A stretch of 64,000 bases of DNA from Paenibacillus brevis (GTDB lineage: Bacteria > Bacillota > Bacilli > Paenibacillales > Paenibacillaceae). The translations under genes and the position numbers were made by a program. The notes beneath the pieces were generated by a model. That model was given only the letters and a program-made list of their open reading frames with translations. It ran no database searches and was not told the DNA's origin. Below are positions 47,443-59,282 of this stretch, in pieces (position 1 is the first letter of the stretch; the number at the start of each line of letters is the position of its first letter). The stretch spans positions 434,001-498,000 of the forward strand of contig NZ_JAHLQJ010000001.1 of the NCBI RefSeq assembly GCF_018919145.1. The letters run 5' to 3'.

Positions 47443-48183
47443 ATGGCGACCAAAATGCTGATCAAGCAATGTAAAATCGAGCTGCTGCGAGTGATTCGGA
47501 ACCCTTACTATGTATTCTGGTCTTTGCTGATGCCGGTCATTTTCTACTTTATTTTCACCCGAATCATCGATACAGGCGGAGACATGAAGGAATGGGGCGC
47601 CCACTACCTGATGTCCATGACGACCTTTAGCGTAATGGGTTCCTCCATTATGACGCTGGGCATTCGGCTGGTGCAGGAGCGCACAGAAGGCTGGACCCGG
47701 TTCATGCAGGTGACGCCGCTGCCCGGATGGATGTATTCTTTCGGCAAAATGTTCGGTCAGACCGTCATGCATCTGATCTCGATCGGGTTTATTTTTGGAG
47801 CATGCGTATTGATTAACGGGGTTTCCCTTCCTCCGCTAACCTGGGTGTACAGCGCCCTCTGGATTCTGGTCGGCTCGGTACCGTTTCTCGCCATCGGAAC
47901 ACTGATCGGCAACATGAAACGAGTGGATACGGCGAGCGGGGTCAGCAATGCGATTTATTTGATTATGGCCCTTCTGGGCGGCATGTGGATGCCAATCGAG
48001 ACATTTCCATCGGTGATGCAGCAGATCGGCAAATGGCTGCCTTCCTATAACTACGGCAATGGAGCCTGGGATATCGTCAACGGCCATGCGCCGGACCTGC
48101 GGCATTTCTTGATTTTACTGGGCTACCTCCTCCTGTTTATGGTACTATCCACGTATATCCGCAAAAAACAGGAAGTAGTGTGA
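47443..48183 (+). CDS. ABC-2 type permease, YvfS-like
   Basis: A 246-residue membrane protein with about six helices and the ABC-2 pattern (YYVFWSLLMPVIFYFIFTRI at the N-terminus, then GIRLVQERTEGWTRFMQVTP after helix 2). It starts one base after the ATPase stop codon behind GAGGAGG. Together they form a half-size export channel whose expression is presumably set by the downstream kinase and regulator. Confidence 0.9.
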   Translation: MATKMLIKQCKIELLRVIRNPYYVFWSLLMPVIFYFIFTRIIDTGGDMKEWGAHYLMSMTTFSVMGSSIMTLGIRLVQERTEGWTRFMQVTPLPGWMYSFGKMFGQTVMHLISIGFIFGACVLINGVSLPPLTWVYSALWILVGSVPFLAIGTLIGNMKRVDTASGVSNAIYLIMALLGGMWMPIETFPSVMQQIGKWLPSYNYGNGAWDIVNGHAPDLRHFLILLGYLLLFMVLSTYIRKKQEVV

Positions 48184-48190
48184 TTACGGA

Positions 48191-49384
48191 ATGGAGCAAG
48201 CAAGCACGCGTGACGGCCGTTTTCGGCTGTTTCCGCAAAAGTATGGCTATTTCCCCTACCTATGGCTGGTCTATATCGCGCTGCCCATTATTAACCTCCA
48301 ACAGGAGACCGGGCTGAGGCTGGCCTTGGGGTATGTGTTTATCGCCCTGTTCGTTATAACCTATCGCCAGCTCTATAATGTGACGGGGACCGCCTTCACC
48401 TGGTGGCTGATTGTACAAATGGCCCTAATTCTCGTGATGTGCTTGGCATATAGCCCGTTCAATCTTTATATGGGCTTTTTCACAGCCAATTTTATCGGCT
48501 GGTATAGCGATCATCGGAAGTTTAGAGTTTTTATCACCGCATTTACCGCCATGGAGCTTGGCCTGATCGCGCTGATTATCCCTAAAATGGAGCCTTTGGA
48601 ACTGATCTTCACGCTCCCCTTTCTGATTCTGATGCTGGCCTCTCCCTTCGGAATCCGGTCCATGGTGCGCAAGCAGCAATTGGAGCAGGAGCTGGATATG
48701 GCGCAGCAGCAGATCAAGGAGCTCATCACCCGGGAGGAGCGGATGCGGATTGCCCGCGACCTGCATGACACGCTGGGGCATACGTTGTCCCTGATCACTT
48801 TGAAGAGTCAACTCGTGGAGAAGCTTATCGCAAAAGATCCGCTGCGCGCGCAAGCCGAGGCCAAGGAAATACAACAAACATCCAGAGCTGCCCTGCGGCA
48901 GGTACGGGAGCTTGTGTCCGATATGCGCGCTTCGAGTATTGCGGAGGGCATCGCCGAGGCACGCGAGATGCTGCGGGCAGCCGGGATTGGCTTAACCGTC
49001 GAAGGAGATCCGGAACAGATCGACGTCTCGCCGCTATCGCAAAACATTCTCAGCCTCTGCATCAAAGAAGCGATCACCAATCTGGTCAAGCACAGTCAAG
49101 CCAGTCATTGCCGAATCAGCATCGCCAACTCTGAGTCCTGGCTTCAGATCGAGATTGAAGATAACGGTATCGGATTACCGCCAAGCGGTACGGGATCATG
49201 CGCGGACGACCCTGAAGCCGGAACGGGGACAAGCGCCGGCAACGGGCTGAAGGGAATGGCGGAGCGGCTTTCGCTGATTGAAAGCTCTCTGCGGTTCTCC
49301 AGGCCCGAGCATGGAAAAGGAACCCGCTTGACCGTACAAGTCCCGTTTGTCATTAAAGACCGGAAGGAGGAAGGAGCCGAATGA
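48191..49384 (+). CDS. Sensor histidine kinase, DesK/YvfT-like
   Basis: A 397-residue membrane kinase. Four to five membrane segments lie in the first about 160 residues with almost no extracytoplasmic loops, then a coiled coil (QQLEQELDMAQQQIKELITR), the HisKA_3 motif RDLHDTLGHTLSLITLKSQL with the phosphorylated histidine, and a HATPase domain with KEAITNLVKHSQAS. Kinases of this form sense membrane state. It overlaps the regulator gene by four bases. The ribosome site before the ATG is weak. Confidence 0.9.
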   Translation: MEQASTRDGRFRLFPQKYGYFPYLWLVYIALPIINLQQETGLRLALGYVFIALFVITYRQLYNVTGTAFTWWLIVQMALILVMCLAYSPFNLYMGFFTANFIGWYSDHRKFRVFITAFTAMELGLIALIIPKMEPLELIFTLPFLILMLASPFGIRSMVRKQQLEQELDMAQQQIKELITREERMRIARDLHDTLGHTLSLITLKSQLVEKLIAKDPLRAQAEAKEIQQTSRAALRQVRELVSDMRASSIAEGIAEAREMLRAAGIGLTVEGDPEQIDVSPLSQNILSLCIKEAITNLVKHSQASHCRISIANSESWLQIEIEDNGIGLPPSGTGSCADDPEAGTGTSAGNGLKGMAERLSLIESSLRFSRPEHGKGTRLTVQVPFVIKDRKEEGAE

Positions 49385-49983
49385 TATCCATTGTTATTGC
49401 CGAAGATCAACGGCTTCTACGGGGAGCACTTGCTTCGCTTCTGGACCTTGAAGAAGATTTGGAAGTTGTGGGACAGGCGGCGGACGGAGAAGAAGCCTTG
49501 GCTCTCATCGAGCGGCTCAAGCCGGATGTATGTCTGATGGATATTGAAATGCCTGTGCTCAGCGGATTGGATGTAGCCGAGAAGCTTAAGGCGCGGAGTG
49601 AACTCTGCAAGATCATCATACTGACGACCTTTGCCAGACCGGGGTACTTTGAGCGGGCCGCCCGCTTAGGTGTTAACGGCTATCTGCTTAAGGACGAATC
49701 CAGCGATCGCCTGGCCGATGCCATCCGCCGGGTCATGGCGGGACATATCGAAGTCGCCCCCGAACTAGTCTTTGGCAGTCTGCGGGAAGAGAATCCCCTC
49801 ACTCCAAGAGAGCAGGAGATTCTGAAGCTCGCGGCAGCAGGCAATCGCGCTGGAGAGATCGCCAAGCAGCTGCATTTGTCCAGCGGAACGGTGCGCAATT
49901 ACATTTCGGAAATTCTGGGCAAGCTGGACGCCAAAAGCCGGATCGAAGCGATCCGGCGGGCAGAGGACAAGGGCTGGATGTGA
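49381..49983 (+). CDS. NarL/LuxR-family response regulator, YvfU/DesR-like
   Basis: A 200-residue regulator. The receiver domain has acidic residues IAEDQ, the phosphorylated aspartate in VCLMDIEMPVLSG and lysine in GYLLKDES. The LuxR-type helix-turn-helix is at about 135-195 (LTPREQEILKLAAAGNRAGE, HLSSGTVRNYISEILGKL). It starts behind AAGGAGGAAGGAG within the end of the kinase gene. It probably regulates the ABC genes of the same operon. Confidence 0.93.
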   Translation: MISIVIAEDQRLLRGALASLLDLEEDLEVVGQAADGEEALALIERLKPDVCLMDIEMPVLSGLDVAEKLKARSELCKIIILTTFARPGYFERAARLGVNGYLLKDESSDRLADAIRRVMAGHIEVAPELVFGSLREENPLTPREQEILKLAAAGNRAGEIAKQLHLSSGTVRNYISEILGKLDAKSRIEAIRRAEDKGWM

Positions 49984-50002
49984 CAGCTCTTGTCTTTTTA
50001 TT

Positions 50003-51766
50003 TTATTGGACGAACGGAAAGGTCGGCTTCAATCGTTTCTTGACCGCACATACCTCATCAATCCGTTCTACATAACGCCGTATCAGCGATGCGGTAATAT
50101 CATAGCGTTCGGCCAGCACTTTATAGGTTAGCGGAAGATTGTGAAGCTTCGCGACCAAATATTCCAGCGCAGCCGCCCAGCCTTCAAGATGCTTGATCTC
50201 CGGCACATCCGGGTACATGGAGTCCAGGAATTCTATCCATAGGGCCTTCAAATCCTGCAATTGCTCTGTATTATAATCTTCTTTCGTTTGCAGGGACACC
50301 AGATCGAGCACCGCCTGCCATTCGACCTTCCAGACCGGCAGCCTGTGAGCTTCACCTTGTAATGCACCGGCCAGCTCACGTTCTCCCTTGGAGGCCGCAC
50401 ATTCCTGCTCGGCACTCCAGTTGCGAAGCACAAATTGGGCGGTCTCTTTCAGCTGAGGATCCTCGTCAGGATTCTGCAAGAAAGCCCGCAGCTCCAATTC
50501 CGCCTCATGATCGGCAATATGCCGAAAGGCTTCAATCACTTGCAGCTTTACTTTATCCTCACCATGCCGCAGCGCCCAGAAGCAGGACGCCCGAACGAGC
50601 GGATTCGCAAGCAAGTCTTCTGTAAGCCCCTCCTCCGAGCCTTCCCAATGCCTCATTTGCTCCTCGAAGGGTAATTGATACTGGTAACTGATCACGGGTA
50701 TAGAGGCTCTGCTTGTCCCCTTCTCTTCTTCGGCACGGCCCAGTTCTTCCTGATATATCGACATCCACTCCAGGTAATAAGCAGCAACCTTGGAGGCCGG
50801 ATCAAGGCTCTTCGCTTGCCGCCACAGCTTCTCCGCAGCCTGGAATCTTCCCGTATAGAAGGCAGCGGTAGCTGCATAGTGGTACAAAGACGGCTCAGGA
50901 ACGATATCATCCTCCCGGAGCAAACGGAGGAAGTGATTGTAGGCTGCTTCATGGTCTCCGAGAATCCCCATCGTCGTAGCCAGCTTAAACACATGCTCCT
51001 GGTGAAAGGGAACGATTTTCCCCAAACGCACCGAAAGTGCATCCATTGCTTCTTGGTCACCTACATGTTGACTGAAAATCGCCAGATTGCAGAGCGCATG
51101 CAAATTTCCCGGCTCCTGCTGCAGCACCTCTTCCACCATATCCAGCGCTTTTTGAAACCGGCCCAGGTAGTAATAACCCAGCGCCAGATTATTACGGGCG
51201 GAATGAAAGTCCGGCTGCTTCTCCACGATCTCCTCCAGCAGCTTGACGGCTTGAACAAACTTGCCTTCCTCCAGCCACAAACGCGCGCGGTCATGCTCGA
51301 CCACGCCTTCCATGGCTTTAATACTCGTTACCTTCATCGGACGCTCCAATTCGAATTGAAGCAAGTCCATCATCTCTTCCGCTTCCTCCAGAAACTGGCC
51401 GCTGGCATCCCTCTCCAGATATGTGACCAGTGCCTGCTCCGCCGCTTCAAACATATTCATATTCGCATAATTATTAGCCATATAAAAATAGCATTCTGTC
51501 ATGTTCGGATCGATCTCATCCAGGACGGTGGAAAGGGCCGCATTCGAAGCCTCAAAGTCCCCCATCTCGGACAAAATCCCAGCCAGATTGCAATGATTTA
51601 CCGGGTTCTGCGGCTCATACTCCGCCGCTTTGCGAAAATACTTTAATGCCTTATCATAGTGGCGACGGTCCAGTGAAGAGACTGCCCGTTCAAAGAAAAA
51701 GCCCGCATCCATCTCAAGCGGAAGCACTTTCCCCTCCTGCTGATCCGGTTCGCTATATTCTTTCAA
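50003..51766 (-). CDS. Tetratricopeptide-repeat protein
   Basis: A 587-residue cytoplasmic protein. TPR units occupy about 20-340, for example ALKYFRKAAEYEPQNPVNHC, MVEEVLQQEPGNLHALCNLA and AAEKLWRQAKSLDPASKVAA. The rest is helical and ends with a possible helix-turn-helix-like segment (LAERYDITASLIRRYVERID). The start is TTG at 51766, eight bases after AGGAGG; the upstream GTG lies inside that site. Its function is not known; it is probably a scaffold or adaptor. It is convergent with the response regulator at 49983, with only 19 bases between. Confidence 0.87.
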   Translation of the reverse strand: MKEYSEPDQQEGKVLPLEMDAGFFFERAVSSLDRRHYDKALKYFRKAAEYEPQNPVNHCNLAGILSEMGDFEASNAALSTVLDEIDPNMTECYFYMANNYANMNMFEAAEQALVTYLERDASGQFLEEAEEMMDLLQFELERPMKVTSIKAMEGVVEHDRARLWLEEGKFVQAVKLLEEIVEKQPDFHSARNNLALGYYYLGRFQKALDMVEEVLQQEPGNLHALCNLAIFSQHVGDQEAMDALSVRLGKIVPFHQEHVFKLATTMGILGDHEAAYNHFLRLLREDDIVPEPSLYHYAATAAFYTGRFQAAEKLWRQAKSLDPASKVAAYYLEWMSIYQEELGRAEEEKGTSRASIPVISYQYQLPFEEQMRHWEGSEEGLTEDLLANPLVRASCFWALRHGEDKVKLQVIEAFRHIADHEAELELRAFLQNPDEDPQLKETAQFVLRNWSAEQECAASKGERELAGALQGEAHRLPVWKVEWQAVLDLVSLQTKEDYNTEQLQDLKALWIEFLDSMYPDVPEIKHLEGWAAALEYLVAKLHNLPLTYKVLAERYDITASLIRRYVERIDEVCAVKKRLKPTFPFVQ

Positions 51767-51833
51767 ACAAGGCACCTCCTATCTACCATCAAGTCTATTC
51801 TATATAAGTCTAAACTTATGAGATGTACGTAAT

Positions 51834-51967
51834 GGGGCAACGTGTGATGTGTTCTTTCGATCGCTGTTGTTCACGGATTTCTCTGATTAAACTAAGCCAT
51901 GATGAGTAGAAATCCGATCGCAAAGGCGAACGCTAACGCTTCTACAGTACACATCACACTTATGCCC
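51834..51967. repeat. ~135-bp palindromic interspersed repeat, copy D
   Basis: Arms GGGGCAACGTGTGATGTG and CACATCACACTTATGCCC. The core CGATCGCTGTTGTTCACGG..AAATCCGATCGCAAAGGCGAACG is shared with copies A, B and C. It lies upstream of the TPR gene. The rest of the 436-base gap (51767-52202) shows only a terminator. Confidence 0.88.
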
Positions 51968-52101
51968 TTTATACGTAACAATCAATAATCAAACTTATGA
52001 TAGTATGCCTAAGCAACTTAAAGAAGCTCTCAGCTCTACCTTACAGTATACCATAGCGGTAGCTGTCGTCCTATGTAAAATACAGGTGTAATTGAAGTGG
52101 T

Positions 52102-52143
52102 AAAAAAGAAAAGAGACTTTCTCGCAGAGGAGAAAATCTCTTT
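52102..52143 (-). terminator. Terminator of the flavocytochrome-like gene
   Basis: On the minus strand AAAGAGA-T-TTTCTC pairs with GAGAAA-G-TCTCTTT, followed by TCTTTTTTA. Confidence 0.8.
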
Positions 52144-52202
52144 GTAGATTCCTATTTGATGTTGTGCAGATTACATTTTCTATCACAGCTTGTACGGCTG
52201 AA

Positions 52203-54110
<1,908 letters not shown>

Positions 54111-54224
54111 CTATTATAAGGCAGGTGCAGTCACAAGTATTTGCACGATTCAGATGTTTTTTATCTTTTTCGGGCTATATTCCGGACAAGCCGCCATTTG
54201 AAATACAAGGAGCTGATAAGCACG

Positions 54225-55844
54225 GTGAACTCTATACAGAAAAAGCTCTTATTGTATGCGGGCAGTTGCTTTACGCTGCTGTTTCTTGCCCTGCTGGTTA
54301 CGATTTATATGGAGATGAATCATACGGTAATTCCCTTGAACAAAAGCTTGACCCAGCAAGTGCTGGACGCCCGCAGCGACCAAATCAATTATTGGTTTAA
54401 TCAAAGAATTGGCGAAATTAATACGCTGGCTGCTCTAGCCTCTGACCATCAGTGGTCCAGGGAGCAGCTTCTGCAAGAAACGCGCAGGCTGGAGAGACGA
54501 AAGCAGGAAGAATATGAATCGATTCGCGTCGTGGATATTCATGCCTTCTCCTGGGGAATAGAGGACAAACCCTTCTCGATTTTAAATCGTCCCTACTATC
54601 AGCACCTTATCGAATCCAGAGCCGACTATGTAGTCAGTCATCCGATTGTGTCCAAAGCAAACGGCGTAGAAATTGTTGTTATTCTCTATCGAATTCAACC
54701 CTTGAAGAATGAAGAAGCGGCCTACATTGCCGCTGGCGTATCGCTAGAGAAAATGAAGGAAATTGCAGAGGATATTTCCCTGTACGACCAGCTTGGCAAG
54801 CTGATTGTAGGTGGAAGCGACGAGCCGGAGCAGCAGGCGACGACCTGCAACCATAGCGAGGAATGCAATGGAATCAGTGTGTTCGAAGCCCCGATTGATA
54901 GTGTAAAGGGATGGAAAATCGTACTCGAGGTGCCGGATTCCGAGCTGTCTCTGGCTGTCGTTAGAACTCAGCGAACGGCTCTGATCGTAGGCTGTCTGCT
55001 TGGCCTGATATTCATTTTATTGCTAATGATGCTGCTTACGTCTATTATTCGTCCCATTCAAGCACTCCGTCAGGTGATGAAGAACGTGCAGCAGGGCAAT
55101 CAGCATATACGCGCAGATGAATCACGAAGAGATGAAATTGGCGACCTGGCCCATAGCTTCAATGAAATGCTTGTACAACTTTATCGTTCCGAGCAAGAAA
55201 AGCAAGAAATTGAGCTCAAGCTGGTGCATGAACAAATCAAGCCGCATTTTTTGTACAACACCCTGGATACGATCCAATGGATGGCCGGAGAATACGGAGC
55301 TGATAATATCGTTGAGATGGTAGAGGCGCTCAGCACATACTTCAGACTGAGCCTTGGTCATGGAGAGACGTATATCTCGCTGGAGCAGGAACTGTACCAT
55401 GTTGAAAGCTACTTGCAAATTCAATGTGTGCGGTATGAGGAAATTCTCGATTATGAGCTGAGTTATGAAGAAGAGATTTCACAATTCCAGGTCATTCGGT
55501 TCATGCTTCAGCCGCTAGTTGAGAATGCCATCTATCATGGCATTAAGCCGCTGGAAGGCCGACGATGCACGATCTCAATCCAGGCCTGCTCCACGGGAGA
55601 TCAGCTTGTAATTTATGTGAGAAATAACGGGCTGCCGATCCCGTCAGATAAGCTGGCCAAAATAAACCAAACGCTGGCAGAGGACAGACAAGATACCACT
55701 GTAACCGGATTTGGCCTATACAGCGTAAATCATCGAATCAGAATGCTATATGGGGAAGGGTATGGGCTGGTGATAAGCAGCAACGAGGAGATGACCACAA
55801 TGACGATTCGCCTGCCAAAAAATGATAGAAGAGAGAGTGAGTAA
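54225..55844 (+). CDS. Sensor histidine kinase, YesM-like
   Basis: About 539 residues. A membrane helix (LLLYAGSCFTLLFLALLVTI) is followed by an extracytoplasmic double-Cache sensor region to about residue 245. A second helix (LIVGCLLGLIFILLLMMLL), HAMP with SIIRPIQALRQVMK, the His_kinase motif HEQIKPHFLYNTLDTIQWMA and a HATPase domain ending GFGLYSVNHRIRMLYG follow. The start is uncertain: GTG at 54225 has AAGGAG about 12 bases upstream; a longer frame from 54141 lacks a ribosome site. It pairs with the AraC-type regulator directly downstream. Confidence 0.9.
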   Translation: MNSIQKKLLLYAGSCFTLLFLALLVTIYMEMNHTVIPLNKSLTQQVLDARSDQINYWFNQRIGEINTLAALASDHQWSREQLLQETRRLERRKQEEYESIRVVDIHAFSWGIEDKPFSILNRPYYQHLIESRADYVVSHPIVSKANGVEIVVILYRIQPLKNEEAAYIAAGVSLEKMKEIAEDISLYDQLGKLIVGGSDEPEQQATTCNHSEECNGISVFEAPIDSVKGWKIVLEVPDSELSLAVVRTQRTALIVGCLLGLIFILLLMMLLTSIIRPIQALRQVMKNVQQGNQHIRADESRRDEIGDLAHSFNEMLVQLYRSEQEKQEIELKLVHEQIKPHFLYNTLDTIQWMAGEYGADNIVEMVEALSTYFRLSLGHGETYISLEQELYHVESYLQIQCVRYEEILDYELSYEEEISQFQVIRFMLQPLVENAIYHGIKPLEGRRCTISIQACSTGDQLVIYVRNNGLPIPSDKLAKINQTLAEDRQDTTVTGFGLYSVNHRIRMLYGEGYGLVISSNEEMTTMTIRLPKNDRRESE

Positions 55845-55845
55845 A

Positions 55846-56631
55846 ATGTGGAAAATCATGCTTGTAGATGACGAAACCATTATTCGCCGCGGGTTGAGGG
55901 AGTTCATTGAAAGCAGTCACTCCCCCTTCACTGTCGTTGCAGAAGCCAAAAATGCAGGGGAAGCTTTGCAGCAATTGGAGCAGTTGCCTGCTCATGTCTG
56001 CTTCATTGATATTAATATGCCGAATATGAACGGACTCGATCTAATCAGCTTATTGCACAAGCGGTTCCCTTCGATGGTGGTGGTCATTATCAGCGGATAT
56101 GACAATTTTGAATATGCGCGACAAGCCGTGCAGCTGCAGGCCTTTGACTATGTCCTGAAGCCAGTCCCCAAGAGTGATCTGGAACAGCTTCTATATCGCC
56201 TGGATACTCATCTGCAGCAGAAATTTCCGGATCAGTCCCATACAAAAACATCACAGGATAAGCCCCTTCCCCACTGCAATATCTCCGGCGGTGACAGCAC
56301 ACTCTTGATCCACAAAGTAACGGAATATATCAACGATCATTATCAGGATCCCGAGCTAACCATCACTAGAGTAGCCGACTTATTTCATATGAATCCAACC
56401 TACCTCAGCAAGCGGATGAAGCAGGAGACCGGGCTCTCCTTTCTGGATTATGTAACCAGGCTAAGAATAGCCAAGGCCAAAGAGGTATTGGACGATGCAG
56501 CCTCCAATATTAAAATAAACAGCCTCGCCACCAAGGTAGGTTATAAGAGCCAATACTATTTTAGCCGAGTGTTCAAAAATAAGGTCGGGCTGTCTCCGTT
56601 GGAGTATAAAAATAGGGGAATAGATGCATAA
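55846..56631 (+). CDS. AraC-type response regulator, YesN-like
   Basis: A 261-residue regulator. The receiver domain (about 1-120) has MLVDDETIIRRGL, the phosphorylated aspartate in VCFIDINMPNMNG and DYVLKPVPKSDL. A C-terminal AraC helix-turn-helix pair (about 160-258) has MNPTYLSKRMKQETGLSFLD and YYFSRVFKNKVGLSPLEYKN. It begins one base after the kinase stop codon. Genes of this type regulate neighbouring uptake or metabolism genes; here the divergent flavocytochrome-like gene is the likely target. Confidence 0.93.
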   Translation: MWKIMLVDDETIIRRGLREFIESSHSPFTVVAEAKNAGEALQQLEQLPAHVCFIDINMPNMNGLDLISLLHKRFPSMVVVIISGYDNFEYARQAVQLQAFDYVLKPVPKSDLEQLLYRLDTHLQQKFPDQSHTKTSQDKPLPHCNISGGDSTLLIHKVTEYINDHYQDPELTITRVADLFHMNPTYLSKRMKQETGLSFLDYVTRLRIAKAKEVLDDAASNIKINSLATKVGYKSQYYFSRVFKNKVGLSPLEYKNRGIDA

Positions 56632-56664
56632 GGGCTACATTTTCACGGTATGAATTGACAAGAA

Positions 56665-56706
56665 AGCCCCGAATGCTAGGCTGAGTGTCAGCATTCGGGA
56701 CTTTTT
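56665..56706 (+). terminator. Terminator of the YesMN-type operon
   Basis: GCCCCGAATGCT, 12-base loop, AGCATTCGGGAC, then TTTTTG. Confidence 0.9.
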
Positions 56707-56755
56707 GAAAATTTCACTATATTTTTATTTCCGTAATCACTGTTATCGGTTCAAA

Positions 56756-59095
56756 TTAATGCGCTTCCGGGTCATAATCCGGAATTTCCGGAGTGCTAGT
56801 TCCGGTATTATACGAGTTAACCTCGAAAGTCAGAATCTTGTCATAGAAAACATAGTCTTTCCGGGCTACAAATGGTCCCTTGTTGTTATCGTGCTTATCG
56901 AAAGCAAACATTACATTACCGGACCCATTTGCCCGTCCTTCATACCAGTTAATAAAGGCGTTCACTTCTGCCATCGACAGGTCATACTCTCTATCAATGC
57001 CATTGATCAAGATAATACGAAGCAACGCTTTTTCTCCTGTCTGACCTTCACCTGGATTTGGCGGATTCACAACATCGCTGCCTTTTGGAGTCGCAGATGC
57101 CTCATTTGAATTTTGGCCTTCACCAACTGCATTGACTGCCGACACGACGTAATAATAAGTAGTGCCATTAACAACATTTGTATCCGTGTAACTATATGTT
57201 CCGCTTGTAACTGTACCGATCGTCGTATACGTACCTCCAGGTATCGTTGAACGCTTTACATGGAACTCTGTAACTGAGCTATCGGAGTTGCTCCAATTCA
57301 ATACAACTTGCTTATTTCCTGCAGTTGCCGTTAAGTTCAATGGCTTCTCGGGAAGGACTTCTCCACCTTTTCCGAAAACGTTCCATTCGTATACTCTTGA
57401 ATTTGCTCCAGTGTATTTCAGTGCCACAACCGAAACCGCCTCAACTGGGGCTGGTAGTAACTGAACTTGGTCGCTTTTTGTTATAGCATACTGCTCTAAT
57501 AAGTTGTTATTGCTATCGTAGAATTCAACTACTACATTATTGGTAAACTTAGCAACAACTGACGTAATCTCTACAGGACTTGTAAAAGTATACCACATGA
57601 AGTCCCCATTGGTTAGCAATGTATTTGTACTTGTATTATTATCTGTTACTTCTCGTGACGTACTAGTTGCTGTTGTTATCGTCTTACCCACTTGAAGTGT
57701 CTTCCAATCCAGCAATCCACCTGTGAACATTGTTGCATCTGGTCTGATGCTCTTCTCTCCAGAGTTGATGCTTTCTCCTGCTTGATTTACTGCAGAGACT
57801 ACATAGTAATAAGTAGTTCCGTTTACTACAGAGACATCTGTATAGGTCAAGCCTTTAACAGTAGCGAGCAAATTATAAGGCCCGCCTGGAGATGTTGCAC
57901 GTTTTACATTGTATGATTCTGCTCCTGTACGTGCCCATTCTATTTTCGCTACTTGATCTCCACCTTGAATCCAATTGATGGTAGTTGGTAAAGGAGCTGT
58001 TGTTGGGTTCGTAAATACATTCCATTCGTATACCCTCGAATTTGCCCCTGTGTATTTCAGTGCAACTGTTGAAACCCCTTGTACCACTGTTGGAAGCATT
58101 TGTGTTCCATCATTATTTAATAATTCATATCGCTGTAACAGGTTATTATTGCTATCGTAAAATTCAACTGCCACCGTGTTGGTGAATTTTGCGGCTATTG
58201 CTGAAATATCCATTGGTGATGCAAAAGTATACCATATGAAGTCTCCATTGGTTAGCAATGTATTTGTACTTGTATTATTATCTGTTACTTCTCGTGACGT
58301 ACTAGTTGCTGTTGTTATCGTCTTACCCACTTGAAGTGTCTTCCAATCCAATAATCCACCTGTATAATTACTTATGTCTGGCTTGATGCTCTTCTCTCCA
58401 GAGTTGATGCTTTCTCCTGCTTGATTTACTGCAGAGACTACATAGTAATATGTGGTTCCATTTACTACAGATATATCTGTATAGGCTAAATCTTTAATGG
58501 TAGCGAGCAAATTATAAGGCCCGCCTGGAGATGTTGCACGTTTTACATTGTATGATTCTGCTCCTGTACGTGCCCATTCTATTTTCGCTACTTGATCTCC
58601 ACCTTGAATCCAATTAATTGTAGTTGGATTGGGAGCTGTTAATGGCGCTGAGAATACATTCCATTCAAATACCCTTGTACCGCCAGAAATATTTTTTAGT
58701 GCAACAATCGAAACTCCTTGTACTTTTGAAGGGAGTAATTGAACCCCATCATTATTTAAAAATTCATATCTTTGTAATAAAGTATAGTTATCATCATAAA
58801 ATTCCACTGCCAGAACATTATTGAATTTTCCAGCCACTGCTGAAATCTCCACCGGAGAAGCAAAGGTATACCATCCAACATTTCCACTTTGGAGATTAAA
58901 ATAAGTGGCTATATCTCCATCGGTTATCTGAGTAGCTGCACTAGTAGACTGTCCAACGGTACTACCGATTTGAATTTGTTCCCCATCTAGCAACCCCCCA
59001 TCGAATTGAGAAGCTGCCTGTGCAGATAGCACATTAAAAAACAGTGAGCTAAAAATAATAGAAAAAGTCAGCAAAATACGATTAAACTGTTTCAA
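56756..59095 (-). CDS. Secreted repeat protein with discoidin-like and fibronectin type III modules
   Basis: A 779-residue exported protein. A signal peptide (MKQFNRILLTFSIIFSSLFF) precedes three tandem modules. Each has a beta-sandwich-like unit (DGGLLDGEQIQIGSTVG.. or GGLLDWKTLQVGKTITTATS.., ending YTGANSRVYEWNVF) and a fibronectin type III unit (GAESYNVKRATSPGGPYNLL, VNGTTYYYVVSAVNQAGES). A unique C-terminal region (GEKALLRIILINGIDREYDL to DYDPEAH) follows. The start is TTG at 59095 behind GAGAGGG. No cell-wall anchor is seen. Lower G+C than its neighbours and near-identical internal repeats suggest recent duplication, perhaps transfer. Carbohydrate binding is possible but not shown. Confidence 0.85.
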   Translation of the reverse strand: MKQFNRILLTFSIIFSSLFFNVLSAQAASQFDGGLLDGEQIQIGSTVGQSTSAATQITDGDIATYFNLQSGNVGWYTFASPVEISAVAGKFNNVLAVEFYDDNYTLLQRYEFLNNDGVQLLPSKVQGVSIVALKNISGGTRVFEWNVFSAPLTAPNPTTINWIQGGDQVAKIEWARTGAESYNVKRATSPGGPYNLLATIKDLAYTDISVVNGTTYYYVVSAVNQAGESINSGEKSIKPDISNYTGGLLDWKTLQVGKTITTATSTSREVTDNNTSTNTLLTNGDFIWYTFASPMDISAIAAKFTNTVAVEFYDSNNNLLQRYELLNNDGTQMLPTVVQGVSTVALKYTGANSRVYEWNVFTNPTTAPLPTTINWIQGGDQVAKIEWARTGAESYNVKRATSPGGPYNLLATVKGLTYTDVSVVNGTTYYYVVSAVNQAGESINSGEKSIRPDATMFTGGLLDWKTLQVGKTITTATSTSREVTDNNTSTNTLLTNGDFMWYTFTSPVEITSVVAKFTNNVVVEFYDSNNNLLEQYAITKSDQVQLLPAPVEAVSVVALKYTGANSRVYEWNVFGKGGEVLPEKPLNLTATAGNKQVVLNWSNSDSSVTEFHVKRSTIPGGTYTTIGTVTSGTYSYTDTNVVNGTTYYYVVSAVNAVGEGQNSNEASATPKGSDVVNPPNPGEGQTGEKALLRIILINGIDREYDLSMAEVNAFINWYEGRANGSGNVMFAFDKHDNNKGPFVARKDYVFYDKILTFEVNSYNTGTSTPEIPDYDPEAH
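57588..58628 (-). repeat. Two ~402-bp near-identical direct repeats, period 639 bp
   Basis: 57588-57989 and 58227-58628 differ at only a small number of positions. The period is 213 codons, so the reading frame is kept. They form parts of modules 2 and 3 of the secreted repeat protein. Confidence 0.8.
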
Positions 59096-59282
59096 ATTTT
59101 ACCCTCTCCTAGTATGTATTTGGAAATCACAAACAGCAATATATCACCCTAATTAGTGTTTGTACATGAAATTAATTCTTTTTTAGTAAAATAATGATAT
59201 TAATCATAGAATGCTCATAAATTAAAGGTCATTTAAGAAATTAAACGGAGATTTTCACTTTATGAGAAGTCTAAATCTCAAT

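Noticed and set aside
51995-52186. 63-codon minus-strand frame downstream of the flavocytochrome-like gene
   Set aside because: It overlaps the terminator at 52102-52143 and lacks a ribosome site.
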